From positions 310,001 through 374,000 of the forward strand of contig CM034549.1 of NCBI GenBank assembly GCA_020055645.1: a stretch of DNA of 64,000 nt, in the 5' to 3' direction. Below are positions 20,834 to 32,700 of the stretch, in pieces; the first letter of the stretch is position 1; each line of letters opens with the position of its first letter. This DNA comes from Tomocerus qinae. Taxonomy: Eukaryota > Arthropoda > Collembola > Entomobryomorpha > Tomoceridae. A model generated the notes under the pieces. It searched no databases, had not been told where the DNA came from, and worked only from the letters and a program-made list of their open reading frames with translations. Both the position numbers and the translations under genes were made by a program.

Positions 20834-21053
20834 ATGGCAGTATGCATAATGGCGAGTCAGAGGTTACTCCTAACCCGGAGTTACAAAATAGTCTAAAACC
20901 TTAGTACAACCTTAGTACAACCTAGGGTCAACTTTTCTGTATTGAAATAGCACTGTAACTATTGGCAACTTACCATGGTGGTCCACCGGGGTCACATTTT
21001 GGACTCGGGGTATAGGGTTACGTTACTCTAACCCGTCATTATGCATACTGCCC
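20834..21053 (-). mobile_element. MITE family A, copy 2 (inverted)
   Basis: Same element as 9553-9774 in opposite orientation: termini GGCAGTATGCATAATGGC and GTCATTATGCATACTGCC, TA on each side. Confidence 0.82.
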
Positions 21054-21334
21054 TAAGGATGTTATTTAAAATTATGAATACTATTCAAAAAACCAGAATC
21101 CAAAGCCCGTCCCATGCATATATTGAACTTTTCTGTGGAAGAATTGCGATTTTGACTGTGACGCTGACTATTCGTAACACTACTGTATCCTTTGTATTAT
21201 ATGTAGTATTGCTATAAGTTTTAACAATAAGATTGAAGAACAGTAAAACCGATAAGCAAATATAATAGACAAGTTCGCGCTTCAGTGAGCACGAACAAAG
21301 GTGCTCAATGAACCGCGACACATTGGTAGAATAA

Positions 21335-21930
21335 AGAATAAAAAAGTCCAGTGCTTTATTTTGTTCAATTTGATAATAAAACGGCTTGTTAGAGTCTAAA
21401 AGGACATTATAAAACGTTTTTATTTACAGGTTATTCCTTAAAACCCGAATTCGGGTATTAAAATTGAAAGGTGAATAACTCGGTCAAAGGTCAACATAGG
21501 ATGCTGAAATTTGCACGGCTTATAGACTTTATTAATACCTTTCGAATGATATATATATTGCCTGGGTTTATTGCAGATTGCTCTCAAAGATAATTAAAAA
21601 TTGAAAAATATTTTCAAAATTTGACCTTCAATATCTCCGAAGGATGCAAAAAACCTCAAGAGTTATTAGGCCCAAAATTACTTCAGATGTATGCCCACAC
21701 GTCCCCACTATCAGCTAAGCTCAGCACTGAACAGCACGGGAGAAATCAATGTTTAAAAATTTGTAGAAAAACGAACATTTCCTTGCCAGTAGTAAGCAGA
21801 GACGTAACTCAAGCCCATCACTTCCACTTTAACTGTTCCACTACCAATGCAATACTTACATTATTATTGCAGGTAACTGTTTTACTGGTAAAAAGCTCTA
21901 GAAATACATATATTTTAGAAAAACGCTAAT
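21335..21930. repeat. Element G arm and interior, solo copy
   Basis: 21335-21610 matches 5760-6060 almost base for base (CAATTTGATAATAAAACGG, AATAACTCGGTCAAAGGTCA). 21695-21770 matches 6475-6560. It is non-coding. Confidence 0.7.
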
Positions 21931-22023
21931 GCCTCGTAGATTCATTTACAGCTTCGGACAGCTAAAATACCATTAAGACTTGCTTTGTTAAACAAAAGCA
22001 CATCTAAAGTTTCAATTTAATCT

Positions 22024-22680
22024 TTTTATACGGGGAGAAACTGCAAAGCAGGCAGCGCATTGCCCTCGGGCAATGTGTGGTTTCACCACTATTATGCAAT
22101 TGTCGCGTTGGCTAAAAATTTTGAAGAGAGATTGCTCCTAAACTGGTAATTTCTGTGAAATATTGCAAGATACCGAAAACGTAAAGCATTTCTTTGCGGG
22201 GTGTGCTCTAATTTGAAATCAACTGTCCGGGTTCAACTTTAGCCGTAGGAACCGGAAGAATGAATTTTAAAATTGTTTGGTATCTCCTTGGCGACTTGGT
22301 ACAATGCATCATAGTCATATTATTCAATTGGTTACTGGATGGATTGTATGGACTAGGAATACACATTGTAACTTTCCATTTCCTAATTCAATCTCCGTAG
22401 ATACGAGGTACTGAGCACTGAATTGGCATATTGGCAGGCATCATCCCAATAATAATGTCAGGTTTAAAGATGCATTATTCCTGTTACGTATAGTACTCCC
22501 ATTCTCAATAATCCTAGTCACATTCACATCCCAATGCAAATACGGAGTACCAACAATTCCAGGGGTGAAAAATATATTAGGCTTGAGCAAAGTTCCTGGA
22601 GTATTAACTAGTATGCAGTGTATTTGTGTATTAGGTTGCCTCGTCAGGATGTTTGAAAAATGAAAATTCACATTTTTCAT
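22024..22680. repeat. Family D copy 2 plus partial family E: left arm of a 4-kb inverted repeat
   Basis: 22026-22270 is the D module. 22272-22680 is the inverse of about 25485-25812 (shared CAAATACGGAGTACCAA and TTAAAGATGCATTATTCCTG). Together the arms flank the MITE, family B copy 2 and the nested MULE. Confidence 0.75.
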
Positions 22681-22866
22681 TTGTGGATCTAAATTGGACG
22701 ATTTAGATCCACAGCCAAATCAGTACTCAAAGCTAAAGCTGTATGTACCCAATGGCAACCAACCTTTGGGTCATAGTCATTCATAAGTCAAAACTGTGAG
22801 CGCAGCTTAGATTTGGATGTGGATCTAAATCGTCCAATTTAGATCCACAAATGAAAAAATTACAGG
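22672..22866. mobile_element. Small MITE whose TIRs are themselves palindromic
   Basis: Both ends carry TGTGGATCTAAATTGGACGA continuing to TTTAGATCCACA. Each terminal repeat is itself an imperfect palindrome (GTGGATCTAAAT / ATTTAGATCCAC), and the two ends are inverted relative to each other. The interior is about 110 bp and non-coding. Confidence 0.75.
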
Positions 22867-23364
22867 TGAAAAACCTGGAGAAATATACGGGGAGAAGGCC
22901 AGAAAAACTCGAAAACAAGATATAATTTAGATGCCACGATATAATTAAACCTCGTAATTTTAAAATTGTCTTTACAAACATCTCCCCATGCGTTTACCGC
23001 TAATTCACTTGCAACTGTCTTCGAAAAAAAACATTTTAAAGAACAAAAACACAATAGTGATGCAATTAACTCCTGAAGCGGGAATGGAAAATATTTTGTA
23101 AAATGGGAACACCAGTCAAAGCTGCCATTTAGTGTTCTGTGGGAACACCTTTGCAATCGTACATACATGTCCCCTCAGTAATTGTAACGGCTCCAAGTTA
23201 TTTTCTGAAAATCAAAATCCAGGTTAAATTGTCGTATCCATAGTAATTAAGCAACAATTAAGATGATAAATTTTTTGTTTAAATTTTGATGTAATTTTCT
23301 GTATTTTCCCAAATTTTACGAATCTACTCACATAGGCTCATCTACGAAGCAACGCGGGTAGTCC

Positions 23365-24266
23365 GGTGGTACGTCAGTTTGGCAAAAGCCATTTTGGCAA
23401 AAAAATATTTTTTTTCACATTGACCACTGTGGATAATTTGGCAAAACGAGTCGGATAATTTGGCAAAAGTCGGTTTAAGTTATGTTTAAGGCGCTGCAGG
23501 ACATATAAGATATGTTTAATGCTGGGTTCAGTACTTATTCATCCTGTCATCCCATGGGGACTATTTTCAAATCCAGGGGGACATGAAAATCGCTTCTCAT
23601 TGGTGGATGAAATTTATGTCCACGTTCATGACCCTCACAGTGATACATTTTCTGCAGATTTGATTAAAGGAAGAGCAAAGCAGATGGCAATAAGAGCCCA
23701 TTAAAGTGCACAGAAGATATTATACGATGAGGTAACACAAAGAGGAGATGAATTTTATCAGCCATAGATTCCTAGTGAAGATACAATGAAACGACTATTA
23801 AGACGTCACAAGAGACACCCATACTGTTTTCAAGGTCCAAAAAGAAAATTAGACCTGGTCATTTCTTACAGTTTAGAGTTCACATTTAAACACACAAGAT
23901 TTTTACAATTTGTTTCACAAGATCACAAAAAACTATTCGTTTTTGCGACTAAAGAAAACATGTTTCAATTATCCAAATGTAAAACCTGGTTACGCGACGG
24001 GACTTCGACTTATTACCGATATTCAAAAGATACTCATTACTTCTGCCTATTTGACTACACGATCATGATTATTTATAACTTGATAATGATAATGTTTGTT
24101 TTTATTGTCCTACAAAGCTATGATAAATGTAACTTGAACAGAAATAACACATTTTGCCAAATTATCCGCTTTTTTTGCCAAATTATCCACAACGTTTTGC
24201 CAAATTATCCGACTTTTCAAAAAAAAATTTTTGCCAAATTGACTTTTGCCAAAATGACCTAGAACC
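23365..24266 (+). mobile_element. Mutator-like (MULE) deletion derivative with 9-bp duplication
   Basis: Ends are GGTGGTACGTCAG-TTTGGC (left) and the inverse of GGTTCTAGGTCA-TTTTGGC (right), with repeated TTTGGCAAAA motifs inside. A perfect 9-bp duplication GGGTAGTCC flanks it at 23356-23364 and 24267-24275, the length expected for Mutator. The interior carries degraded transposase pieces. It is inserted into family B copy 2. Confidence 0.9.
23519..24040 (+). pseudogene. MULE transposase N-terminal remnant
   Basis: Two short open frames: 23519-23704 (KGRAKQMAIRAH near its end) and 23786-24040. The second has RLLRRHKRHPY, then LFVFATKENMFQLSK and TWLRDGT, matching 'L-IFAT-ENL--L--S--WF-DGTF' just before the catalytic core of MULE transposases in FLYWCH-associated families. 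The first catalytic Asp may be that of DGT. The rest of the core is deleted and the frame runs into the 3' terminal repeats. Confidence 0.7.
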
Positions 24267-25199
24267 GGGTAGTCCACTAGTAATATCTTGTTTCAATATT
24301 TCATTTCCATGAAATTTATATTTACAGTTATTAGCACTTAAAGTCTAGTCGATATTATAGTATGTCAAGGAAGTAGGTATCCATATGAAATCAGTTTCCA
24401 CCACATAGCAGTTTGTACTTCATTATTCTATGGCTATAATCCTAACTCTCAAATGGGGAGTAAGTTTGTCATTATTATTGATTTATTACAAGTTGTTTAT
24501 CTCTATTATGGATTTACGGATACTGCCCGATACTGACTGTTACTGACTACCTGCTCCTGCTAATTGGATATTGACTTGGCTTACTATGGCTGGGTACTAT
24601 AGATACTGGTTTCCTATGGATACTTACTTTCTTGCCATACTGTAGTGTGAATCTAATGTTTAGGCAAGTTTTAAGGTTGTTGCAAGGAATTAACTGTAAA
24701 CGCACGGGGAGATGTTTTTAAAGACAATTTTAAAATTACGAGGTTTAATTATATCGTGGCATCTAAATTATATCTTGTTTTCGAGTTTTTCTGGCCTTCT
24801 GTCCGTATATTTCTCCAGGTTTTTCACCTGTAATTTTATTGTATTGTTTTTCTTGATATATCTGGTTATAACTATCATATAACTACGAACTAACTATTTT
24901 AACCACATTATTGAATATTTCGAAATTATTTATATAGGTGCCTATCATAGTTGTAGAAATTGATAATAAAAACAAGTTACAAGTAAAACATTATTCGCAG
25001 TCATCGCAAATTTTTGTAAATATTGGAATAGTAATGTAATGTACAATGTTCGAGTAAACTTCTACTCAACATGTCCCCATTTCCTAAATATTGTTCATCC
25101 CTTCCTGGTTTATAATGTAAATTTTACATCTATGGAAAATGATAAATATTTTGTTATTCGAGCTACATCTAAAAGTTAGATTTTTTCGCAAAATTATGA

Positions 25200-26430
25200 A
25201 TAATATTTTATGTGTGTAATAAGATAATTTTATTTTTATTGGGGGCTACCGCCCCCAAACCCCCGCTTGAGAGGTGATGAACATTTCGTATCCTTGTAGT
25301 TAGTAAAACACGAGCCAGTAAACCGTAAAGGTTTGTATTAGTATAGTAGTAATGAGCATTACGGATATGCATGTCCATCACAATTTGTCATTTTCTATGC
25401 CTGGAATCGCACTCAATGCTAATTTTTTCCATCCCTGAAATTTTCATTATTCTAAATTTTTTTCAACCCCTGTCAGTGCCCTCATGCCTAATATATTTTC
25501 CATCCCTGGAATTGTTCTTGGTACTCCGTATTTGCATTGGGATGTGAATGTGACTGGGATTATTGAGAATGGGAATACTGCGTAACAGGAATAATGCATC
25601 TTTAAATCCGACATTATTATCATTATTGAGATGGTGCCTGTCTTGGTGCCTGCCAATATGCCAATTCAGTGCTCAGTGTACTCCGTATCTACGGAGATTG
25701 AATTAGGAAGTGGAAAGTTACGTATATTCCTAGTCAATGCAATCCATCCAGTAACCAATTGACTATGACTATGATATATTGTACCAAGTCGCCAAGGAGA
25801 TACCAAACAATTTTAAAATTCATTCTTCCGGTTCCTACGGCTAAAGTTGAACCCGGACAGTTGATTTCAAATTAGAGCACACCCCGCAAAGAAATGCTTT
25901 ACGTTTTCGGTATCTTGCATTATGTCCCAGAAATTACCAGTTTACGAGCAATCTCTCTTCAAAATTTTTAGCCAACGTGACGAATGCATAATAGTGGTGA
26001 AACCACACATTGCCCTTAGGGCAATGCGCTGAATGCTTTGCAGTTTCTCCCCGTATAAAAAGTGAATTTTCATTTTTCAAACATCCTGAAGAGGCAACCT
26101 GATACTCAAATCACTGTTACTACAGCAACTTTGGGCTTGAGGGCACTGGCAGGGGTTGTAAAAAATTTAGAATAAGGAAAATTTCAGGGGTGGAAAAAAT
26201 TTAGCATTGAGTGCGATTCCAAGCATAGAAAATGACAAAGTGTGATTGGCATGAATTTCCGTAATTCTCATTACTACTTTACTAATACAAACCTTTACGC
26301 TTTACTGGCTCGTGTTTTACTAACTACAGGGATAGGAAATATTCATCACCCCTCAAGCGAGGGTTTGGGGGCGGCAGCCCCCAATAAAAATAAAATTATC
26401 TTTATTATCTTATTACACACACACTGTTCA
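25200..26430. mobile_element. Family E element with 270-bp inverted ends
   Basis: 25205-25475 and about 26150-26425 are inverted copies. The outer ends share GTAATAAGATAATTTTATTT and the G/C block TTGGGGGC / GCCCCCAA; inside are AAACCTTTACG and ACTGGCTCGTGTTTTACTAA. The interior includes the inverse D module at 25815-26062. No transposase is seen. Confidence 0.75.
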
Positions 26431-27236
26431 AATCATGAGTACGTTTTAAGACAATAAACGTTTTATTTTACTGAATATGTGCATTTCTGACCATTCTTTA
26501 GTAACAGCTTCTGTAAAACTAGCTGAAAGTTTAAGATATCCTAAGAAAATAATTTCTTATCGTGACTTTAGGACTCTAGACATGTGTAATCTTGTAGAAG
26601 CTGTCTATGACGAAGATAGTGTTGAGAATTTTTGTAAAAAGGTCATAGGCATTTTTGATGATTTAGTACCCATCATCACTAAAACAGTTGTTTAGTACCC
26701 AAAAAAATTGTCCAAATATACCCTTAGCATGAAGAAAGAACGTGATGAAGCTTATAAAGTCAGTCGTAAAGTACCTACTCCCACTAATTTAAGTAAATAC
26801 AAAGATCTTAAATACCGAGTTAAGCAACTTATTTCTAATGATACCAAGACCTATGTAAACTTAATTATTGAACAGCAAGGGCCAGTGAAAGGAATTAAGT
26901 CACTAATAGATATTAAACCTAAAAATAATAGCCAAGTCGTCCTACCTGCTTCTGATATTCAACAACATTTTATTACTGTAAGTACACATAATCCACTAAT
27001 TAATTATCCACCTTTTCCTTGTAAACCTCCATGCTATACTTACTCTTTAAATAGTTTTAGGGTAGGCACAGTTGACCTAGCCACACTATGTAACGCTTGG
27101 GCTAGTTGTAACAATAATCAAGGGAAAAATCCTGATTTCTTGGGAATATCAGCCCTGATGATCCATTATACTTTGTCTTCCTCTACTTTTAATCAAGAAC
27201 TCCTACAAATTGTAAACCTTAGTTTAAGTATTGATT
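26430..27236 (+). pseudogene. LINE fragment: endonuclease end and linker to RT
   Basis: 26477-26695 carries CISDHSLVTASV, the SDH motif at the C-terminus of an APE-type endonuclease, and ends at a TAG near 26693. 26708-27236 continues with a linker whose GIKSLIDIKPKNN and VVLPASDI blocks match the LINE at 453-2330 (GLKSLVDIKPQNS, VTLPAEDI). It stops just before the RT core, where the 40-bp satellite begins. Same lineage as 453-2330 but clearly diverged. Confidence 0.8.
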
Positions 27237-27490
27237 AATATTGACTATGAAAATCAACATAAAATCAAAATTGATTAATGTTGACTATGAAAATCAACAG
27301 AAAATCAAAATTGATTAATGTTGACTATGAAAATCAACAGAAAATCAAAATTGATTAATGTTGACTATGAAAATCAACAAAAAATCAAAATTGATTAATG
27401 TTGACTATGAAAATCAACAAAAAATCAAAATTGATTAATGTTGACTATGAAAATCAACAAAAAATCAAAATTGATTAATGTTGACTATGA
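27237..27490. repeat. 40-bp satellite array, free-standing
   Basis: Six nearly identical 40-bp units (AATGTTGACTATGAAAATCA plus an ACAGAAAATCAAAATTGATT-like half), the reverse complement of the unit in the HINE elements. It is much more homogeneous than the C1 array. It separates a LINE fragment from a Penelope fragment, so it may be a remnant of another HINE. Confidence 0.88.
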
Positions 27491-27764
27491 GAGTATCTAT
27501 TGTTATAAGAGTATATTGTTCATTCGGATCTAAGTTAAGATTGTTAAGCAATATCAGAAAATGTGTTGTGTCTAATAATAAATCAGGGATATGTAACATT
27601 ATAGGTTGTAGAAATTGATCAACCAATTGACTTAACGGCTTATTAAATGCCTTAATCGTACCTGAAATTGGTCTACCAATAGGAAAGTTTGTAAATTCTT
27701 TGTGTATTTTAACTAAAATATAAAAATTACAAGCCTCATGGTATTTAGGTATCAAACGAAACAA
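27491..27764 (-). pseudogene. Penelope-like element reverse transcriptase fragment
   Basis: About 90 codons on the - strand: FYILVKIHKEFTNFPIGRPI and then SGTIKAFNKPLSQLVDQFLQ, followed by TLITIDTLIVNI. This matches the Penelope RT pattern 'YILPKIHK-----P-GRPIVSG--S-TE-LS-FVD--L-P ... L-T-DV-SLY-NI'. It lacks motifs B and C and ends against the satellite on one side and HINE C2 on the other. Confidence 0.8.
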
Positions 27765-27790
27765 ATTAATATTTTCCGGTAGACATTTTT

Positions 27791-28984
27791 AGCTCGCCTG
27801 ATAAGGCAGCTTATAGAATCGCACAGTCCGTCCGTCCGTCCGTCCGTCCGTCCGTCCGTCCGTCCGTCCGTTTACACGATAACTTTTGAAGACATTGATG
27901 GATTTCAACTAAACTTGGCAAAAACATTGCCTACAGACCTGTGACAAAGCCTATTGAAAATGAACCACATTGGTCCATAGGTTGCTGAGATGCCGCGCGC
28001 TCACTTTGTCTTCATTTTGATAGTCAAAATGAAAATGTGGCATTAAATGGACATTAAAAGTTCAATTGTGCTTCCTATGAATTGTTAGCGGGATAGTACA
28101 AAATATTAAATGCCGCTTCGACCTAATTTAAGATTTAATAATAAAGTAAATAAAACCGGAAAATACCTATTATAGGACGGAAATAAATCTATTTTTGCGT
28201 TTATATTCAAATTGATAGTCAAATTTACATTTTTCTAATTGCTTTTCATTATGATAGTCAATATTAACCGATTGTGATTTTCTTTTGATTTTGATACTCA
28301 ATATTAATCAACTTTGATTTTTTGTTTATTTTGATACTCAGTATTAGTCAATTTATCTTATTATCTTAATAGTCAATATCAATCTATTTTGATTTTCTGT
28401 TGATTTTCACAGTCAATATTAATCTATTTTGATTTTCTGTTGATTTTAATAGTCAATATTAATCTAATATTAATCTATTTTGATTTTCTGTTGATTTTAA
28501 TAGTCATTATTAATCTATTTTGATTTTATGTTGATTTTTATGGTCAACATTAATCTATTTTGATTTTATGTTGATTTTAATAGTCAATATTAACCTATTT
28601 TGATTTTATGTTGATTTGGATAGTCAGCATTAATCAATTTTGGGTTTCTGTTGATTTTGATAGTCAGCATTAATCAATTTTGGGTTTCTGTTGATTTTGA
28701 TAGTCAGCATTAATCAATTTTGGGTTTCTGTTGATTTTGATAGTCAATATTAATCTATTTTGAACTTCTGTTGATTTTAATAGTCAATATTAATCTATTT
28801 TGATTTTATGCTGATTTTAATAGTCAATATTAATCTATTTTGATTTTCTGTTGATTTTGATAGTCAATATTAATCTATTAATCAATACTAATCAAAATAA
28901 ATGTATTTCTATTATTGTTCTAACAAAAAATGTGTACACGGTCCCCTTTGATCAGGCGAGCTTCTGTTACGGCTTGCCGTAGGT
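27791..28984 (+). mobile_element. Helentron-like (HINE) element, copy C2, near complete
   Basis: It starts AGCTCGCCTGATAAGGCAG right after TTTT. Then come a (GTCC)n microsatellite, a unique region (GATAACTTTTGAAGACATTG, GCGCGCTCACT), a 40-bp array at 28255-28890, TCAGGCGAGCTTCTG, the stem-loop TACGGCTTGCCGTA, and GGTTT. The 11-bp subterminal inverted repeat AGCTCGCCTGA / TCAGGCGAGCT is perfect. Subterminal repeats, tandem array, 3' stem-loop and T-T flanks are the DINE-1/HINE plan. No Rep/helicase gene is present. Confidence 0.78.
28255..28890. repeat. 40-bp satellite array (C2)
   Basis: About 15 units of 40 bp inside HINE C2 (TTTTGATTTTCTGTTGATTTT with TAGTCAATATTAATCTA). Local sub-amplification is visible: three units at about 28600-28730 share the variant TTTTGGGTTTCTG. 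Confidence 0.88.
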
Positions 28985-29084
28985 TTCTAAACATTTAACT
29001 CTATCTGAGAAATCTAAAAATGCAAACTCATAGTGAGAACGCGTTGTAGGGTAATATGTATTCAAATCTACTACACACGTCTGT

Positions 29085-29270
29085 GTTCAAAGCTCAGTTT
29101 TGAAATAAATATTTCCCCTGGGAATGATTTATGAAAATCATATAAAATTTTTTCATGGAATTCTGTGTTCTGATTGGTCAATTTTAAAAATGCACCCACC
29201 AATCCGCAGTGATTTTTACTCCGGTTTTTATTTGAAAAAGGTCGCGAATTGATAATTCTAACAGTAAGTC
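29085..29270. repeat. Family I repeat with paired CCAAT boxes, upstream of Ctr1
   Basis: Matches 61437-61625 (AAATATTTCCC, GGGAATGATTTATGAAAATC, CTGATTGGTCAATTT and ACCAATC). It includes inverted CCAAT boxes (ATTGGTCA ... ACCAATC) that form a palindrome. It ends about 270 bp before the first visible Ctr1 codon, so it might supply promoter elements; that is inference. Confidence 0.7.
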
Positions 29271-29543
29271 AAAGTTTGAAATTGTGTATTGTACTCCAAT
29301 CCCAAAGTGCCTATGTTGACCCTAGCATCCGAGTGTACGGGTTAAAAATTGTTTAGATTTCTAATAGCAACGAATTATATGACGTTTTTCCACTTACAAG
29401 CTCAATGATTTCATTATGTGTGCACTTGACCGAAAATCTCTATGGTAATTATTGGCTATTTTGAAATCGGCACTTCTTTATCGCGCTTATTCTAACAAGG
29501 AAATAGATGACTAAAGGAAGGTTAGAAAAAGATTGATTTGGAG

Positions 29544-29773
29544 ATGTATTTCCATGCTGGGGATAAGGAGACGATTCTATTTGGACTCTGGAAAATCTGT
29601 GACAGTCAAGGACTGTTCGGCTCGATGCTCCTCGTCTTCCTCCTTGCATTCTCATACGAAGCTTTAAAGTTTTACCGTGAACATCTCTACCGCCACTCAT
29701 TCCAAACTGTCCAGGTCAACTCCGTGCCTCTCGCAGGTGACAATCCTGAATGTATCGCGGAAGTCCATGTCGG
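29544..29773 (+). CDS. Ctr1: Ctr1 exon with TM1 and cytosolic loop
   Basis: [18 protein letters not shown], then [18 protein letters not shown], and a loop ending AECVH-like (ECIAEVHV). The donor is CGG|GTGAGT, a consensus site, leaving two bases of a Gly codon. The first Met shown is at 29544, but translation probably starts in an upstream exon not identified here. Confidence 0.93.
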
Positions 29774-32700
29774 GTGAGTATTAAAATAGTTACAATTTGC
29801 AATAGGCATTGTGGCGACAACAAAAGAATGTTTTTCAAGATTAAAAAAAATATCTGTGGCCGCTTTTTCTCAGCATTGGAGGAGTTATGGGCGGTGAACT
29901 TGTCTAGAACCTATCCCGTGTCACATGTGCTAGATGGTTGTGGCACTACGGTCTATAATCGCTCCAAGGAGCTAGGACATTGTCAAGAAGCATAAACTGT
30001 AGTCTTGGTCATGGCGCTGACTGTTCCCCCACATACAGTAATGCAATACCCAAAATAACAACAATTTTGCACCCAAGTTGGAGAAGCTCATGACATTGGC
30101 AATTTGGGTGCAGATTCAGCAAATTGCTGTTGGCTTTGCCCCGGGTATTTTAAGAAAAACACTCGAGCCCGGGTTTTTTGGTTTTTTATATAATGTTTGT
30201 CCATTAAATATCGTAAATTTACGTGTACTGATTTCCGAACTGTAATTTGTTAGTAATTGAATTTATAGAAACTGTAGAATAACTGCCACTAACAAGTAGT
30301 TTTGCAATCTAAGTGACTTTTTTTAACAATTTAGCCTCTCAGAATAACAAAGTGCACATTTTTTATAGACAAACTATAGTTATAAGCATAAATATTGTAT
30401 TTTCACTGAAAGTTTTCACTTTTCAGCAATTTCGAATAAATTCGAATAATTACGAGTAAATTCGAATAAATTCGAATAATTACGAGTAAATTCGAATAAA
30501 TTCGAATAATTACGAATAAATTCGAATAATTTCGAATAATTTCGAATAAATTCGTATAAATTCGAATTTATTCGAATAAATTCAATATATCTGAATGTAC
30601 AGTACTAAATCGCGTGGTTTAGCTGTACATTCAGATAATCACATTAATCTAGGCTGCAACGCAAATAAAAAGTTTACAGAAAGTTTAGAGAAATAAAGAG
30701 TCGGCTAACATATTCAATTTCGGCGAGATAAAAATGTATTTTCAATTTGGGCTTGGGCCTTCGGGTTCGATAGAAAAACAGGATGAATTAAGGCTACGGT
30801 AACTCGTTGACGGTGTTACCGTTGTTGTCGGTTACCATTTTTGCTAATCCATCTTTTTCCAATTGCTACCGACAACAGTCACTTTCCCACTATTAATTCC
30901 CCCTATTTTGAATCACCCATTAGCCTTAATAATATAATAAATAATAATAAATTGTTTGTGGCAGACTGTCGGCTTCCGGCTCGACTTCCTTCCATCATCA
31001 GATGCAGCATGATTTGGCTCCTATCTTCATCTCTCAAACCACGTGTAACTGTTCTCCTTCAACAAATTGTGACGCCAAAGAAAATAATGCATCCAATAAC
31101 AACTGTCTACCTCTCCACAGCAAATGCAGGACGTCGTCCCCTCAGACTCCTCACCCTATTCGTCTACCTACTCTACACAGAGCTTACAAGTAATAATTAT
31201 AAATAATCTTTTCTCTACATAAACGTAAATTGGGACATGCGCATGGAATTCTGTCGGTATTCATGTATAACGGTCAACGGTTTGTATGTATGTACAGCCT
31301 GATTGCTTATTATGTCCACGCGGTCTAGGCTCTCTAGCTCCTAAACGGAGGCTGCTACGAAAATGAGAGAACCATCGTTAGAAAGAGGAGGAAATTTCCT
31401 ACAAAACAGACTATAAGGGCAAATTTATTGATCCCTATTTAAAAAATAAAAAATTAGGAAGTCAAATACCAAATTTTCATGTCAAATTCCTCATTTTTCC
31501 ACAACATTCTTTTATTAATGAATCTTTGTTCCTAAACTTCGGGGACTTTTGGAAATGGTTTAAATCTGTTTTAAAGAGTAGTTGGAGGCTGAAACTCGCT
31601 AAAAGATCTGTTACAATGAATCTTTGTGATTTCCAGTGATCACTTTTTGGTTGGATTGCCAAATAAGGGTGATAAAGTCTTTTGAACTTAAACTCAAATG
31701 TTAAACAAGCTTTAAGGTACCAAAAGCTGTAATGCAGTTGAAATGGGCAGCAGACCATTTGCGTTTTCTTGTCTTCGCACATTTCACTTCAAATACAGAT
31801 TTGGATCGACAAAAAAAATTGTTTGTAATGGGTAACTCATTTTCAAGAAAAATCTTTATTTCTTTAAACTTCCTCATAACTTAAACAACGAAGCTGTTTT
31901 TTGGATTGGAGCCAATGAGGTTAACTTTAGCTAATTTTTCACGAAAATCAATGCTTGAATCCGTTTCAGATTGATAGAAGAAATTCTTTTACCACCGCCG
32001 ATCAAGATTTCACTTGGAATAAAAAAATGTTCCGCAAACCTGGAATCTTTACCTCAAATCAACCAGGGTGGTGTTTAATTCTTCGTTTTGATTTCTAAGC
32101 TGATAACAATAAATTTTTACCAATTTATTGTTGTGATTTCCTCTTTGATGAACATCCACCATTTTAAGCAGCGTTAAAAGCTTAGAATTTACCATGTAAA
32201 ATGAGCAACCTCATAAACAGCAGACAAATACATACAACTTTAGGCTACTTTTGTCATTTTTCATAAAATTGCCAAGCCTGAAACTAGAGTCAATAAAATT
32301 GTCTCTAGTTTATAGTCTGTTTTGTAGGAAATTTCCTCCTCTTTCTAACGATGGTTCTCTCATTTTCGTAGCAGCCTCCGTTTAGGAGCTAGAGAGCCTA
32401 GACCGCGTGGACATAATAAGCAATCAGGCTGTATGTCCGTATCATTTTGTAATGAGGAAGGGCTAGACTGCCAGTGCAACAAAGTAAGGTAAGTTGCGAA
32501 TAGTTAGCGCTATTTCAATATTGGGAGTTCACGAAAAGGTTTACCGTATGTAATAACACATAACATGGAAAGGATACAGCAGAAAATTTGTTCAGGAGGT
32601 ATCTGTAACCAATACATTTCTATGGTAATTTGCCATTTAACGTAGAAAGGGTCTGGTCTGTCCGCCCGTACTTGCTCGTGTAAAAGTGATTTTGATATCA

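Larger units (their letters stand above)
22857..25090. mobile_element. Family B long-TIR element, copy 2, split by a MULE
   Basis: Left part 22857-23364, right part 24267-about 25090. The outer arms are inverted copies (AATATACGGGGAGAAGGCC / its complement at about 24790). The interior matches copy 1 at 2460-2610 and 2815-2960. It lacks the LINE found in copy 1 and so gives the empty-site sequence. No transposase frame is left. Confidence 0.7.

Noticed and set aside
29750..29995. 81-codon frame following Ctr1 exon
   Set aside because: Reads across the GTGAGT donor into the intron in another frame; no Ctr1 residues.
31477..31782. 101-codon - strand frame as transposase of the 4-bp-TSD element
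   Set aside because: No DDE-type motif or zinc finger recognised; could be a remnant but cannot be supported.
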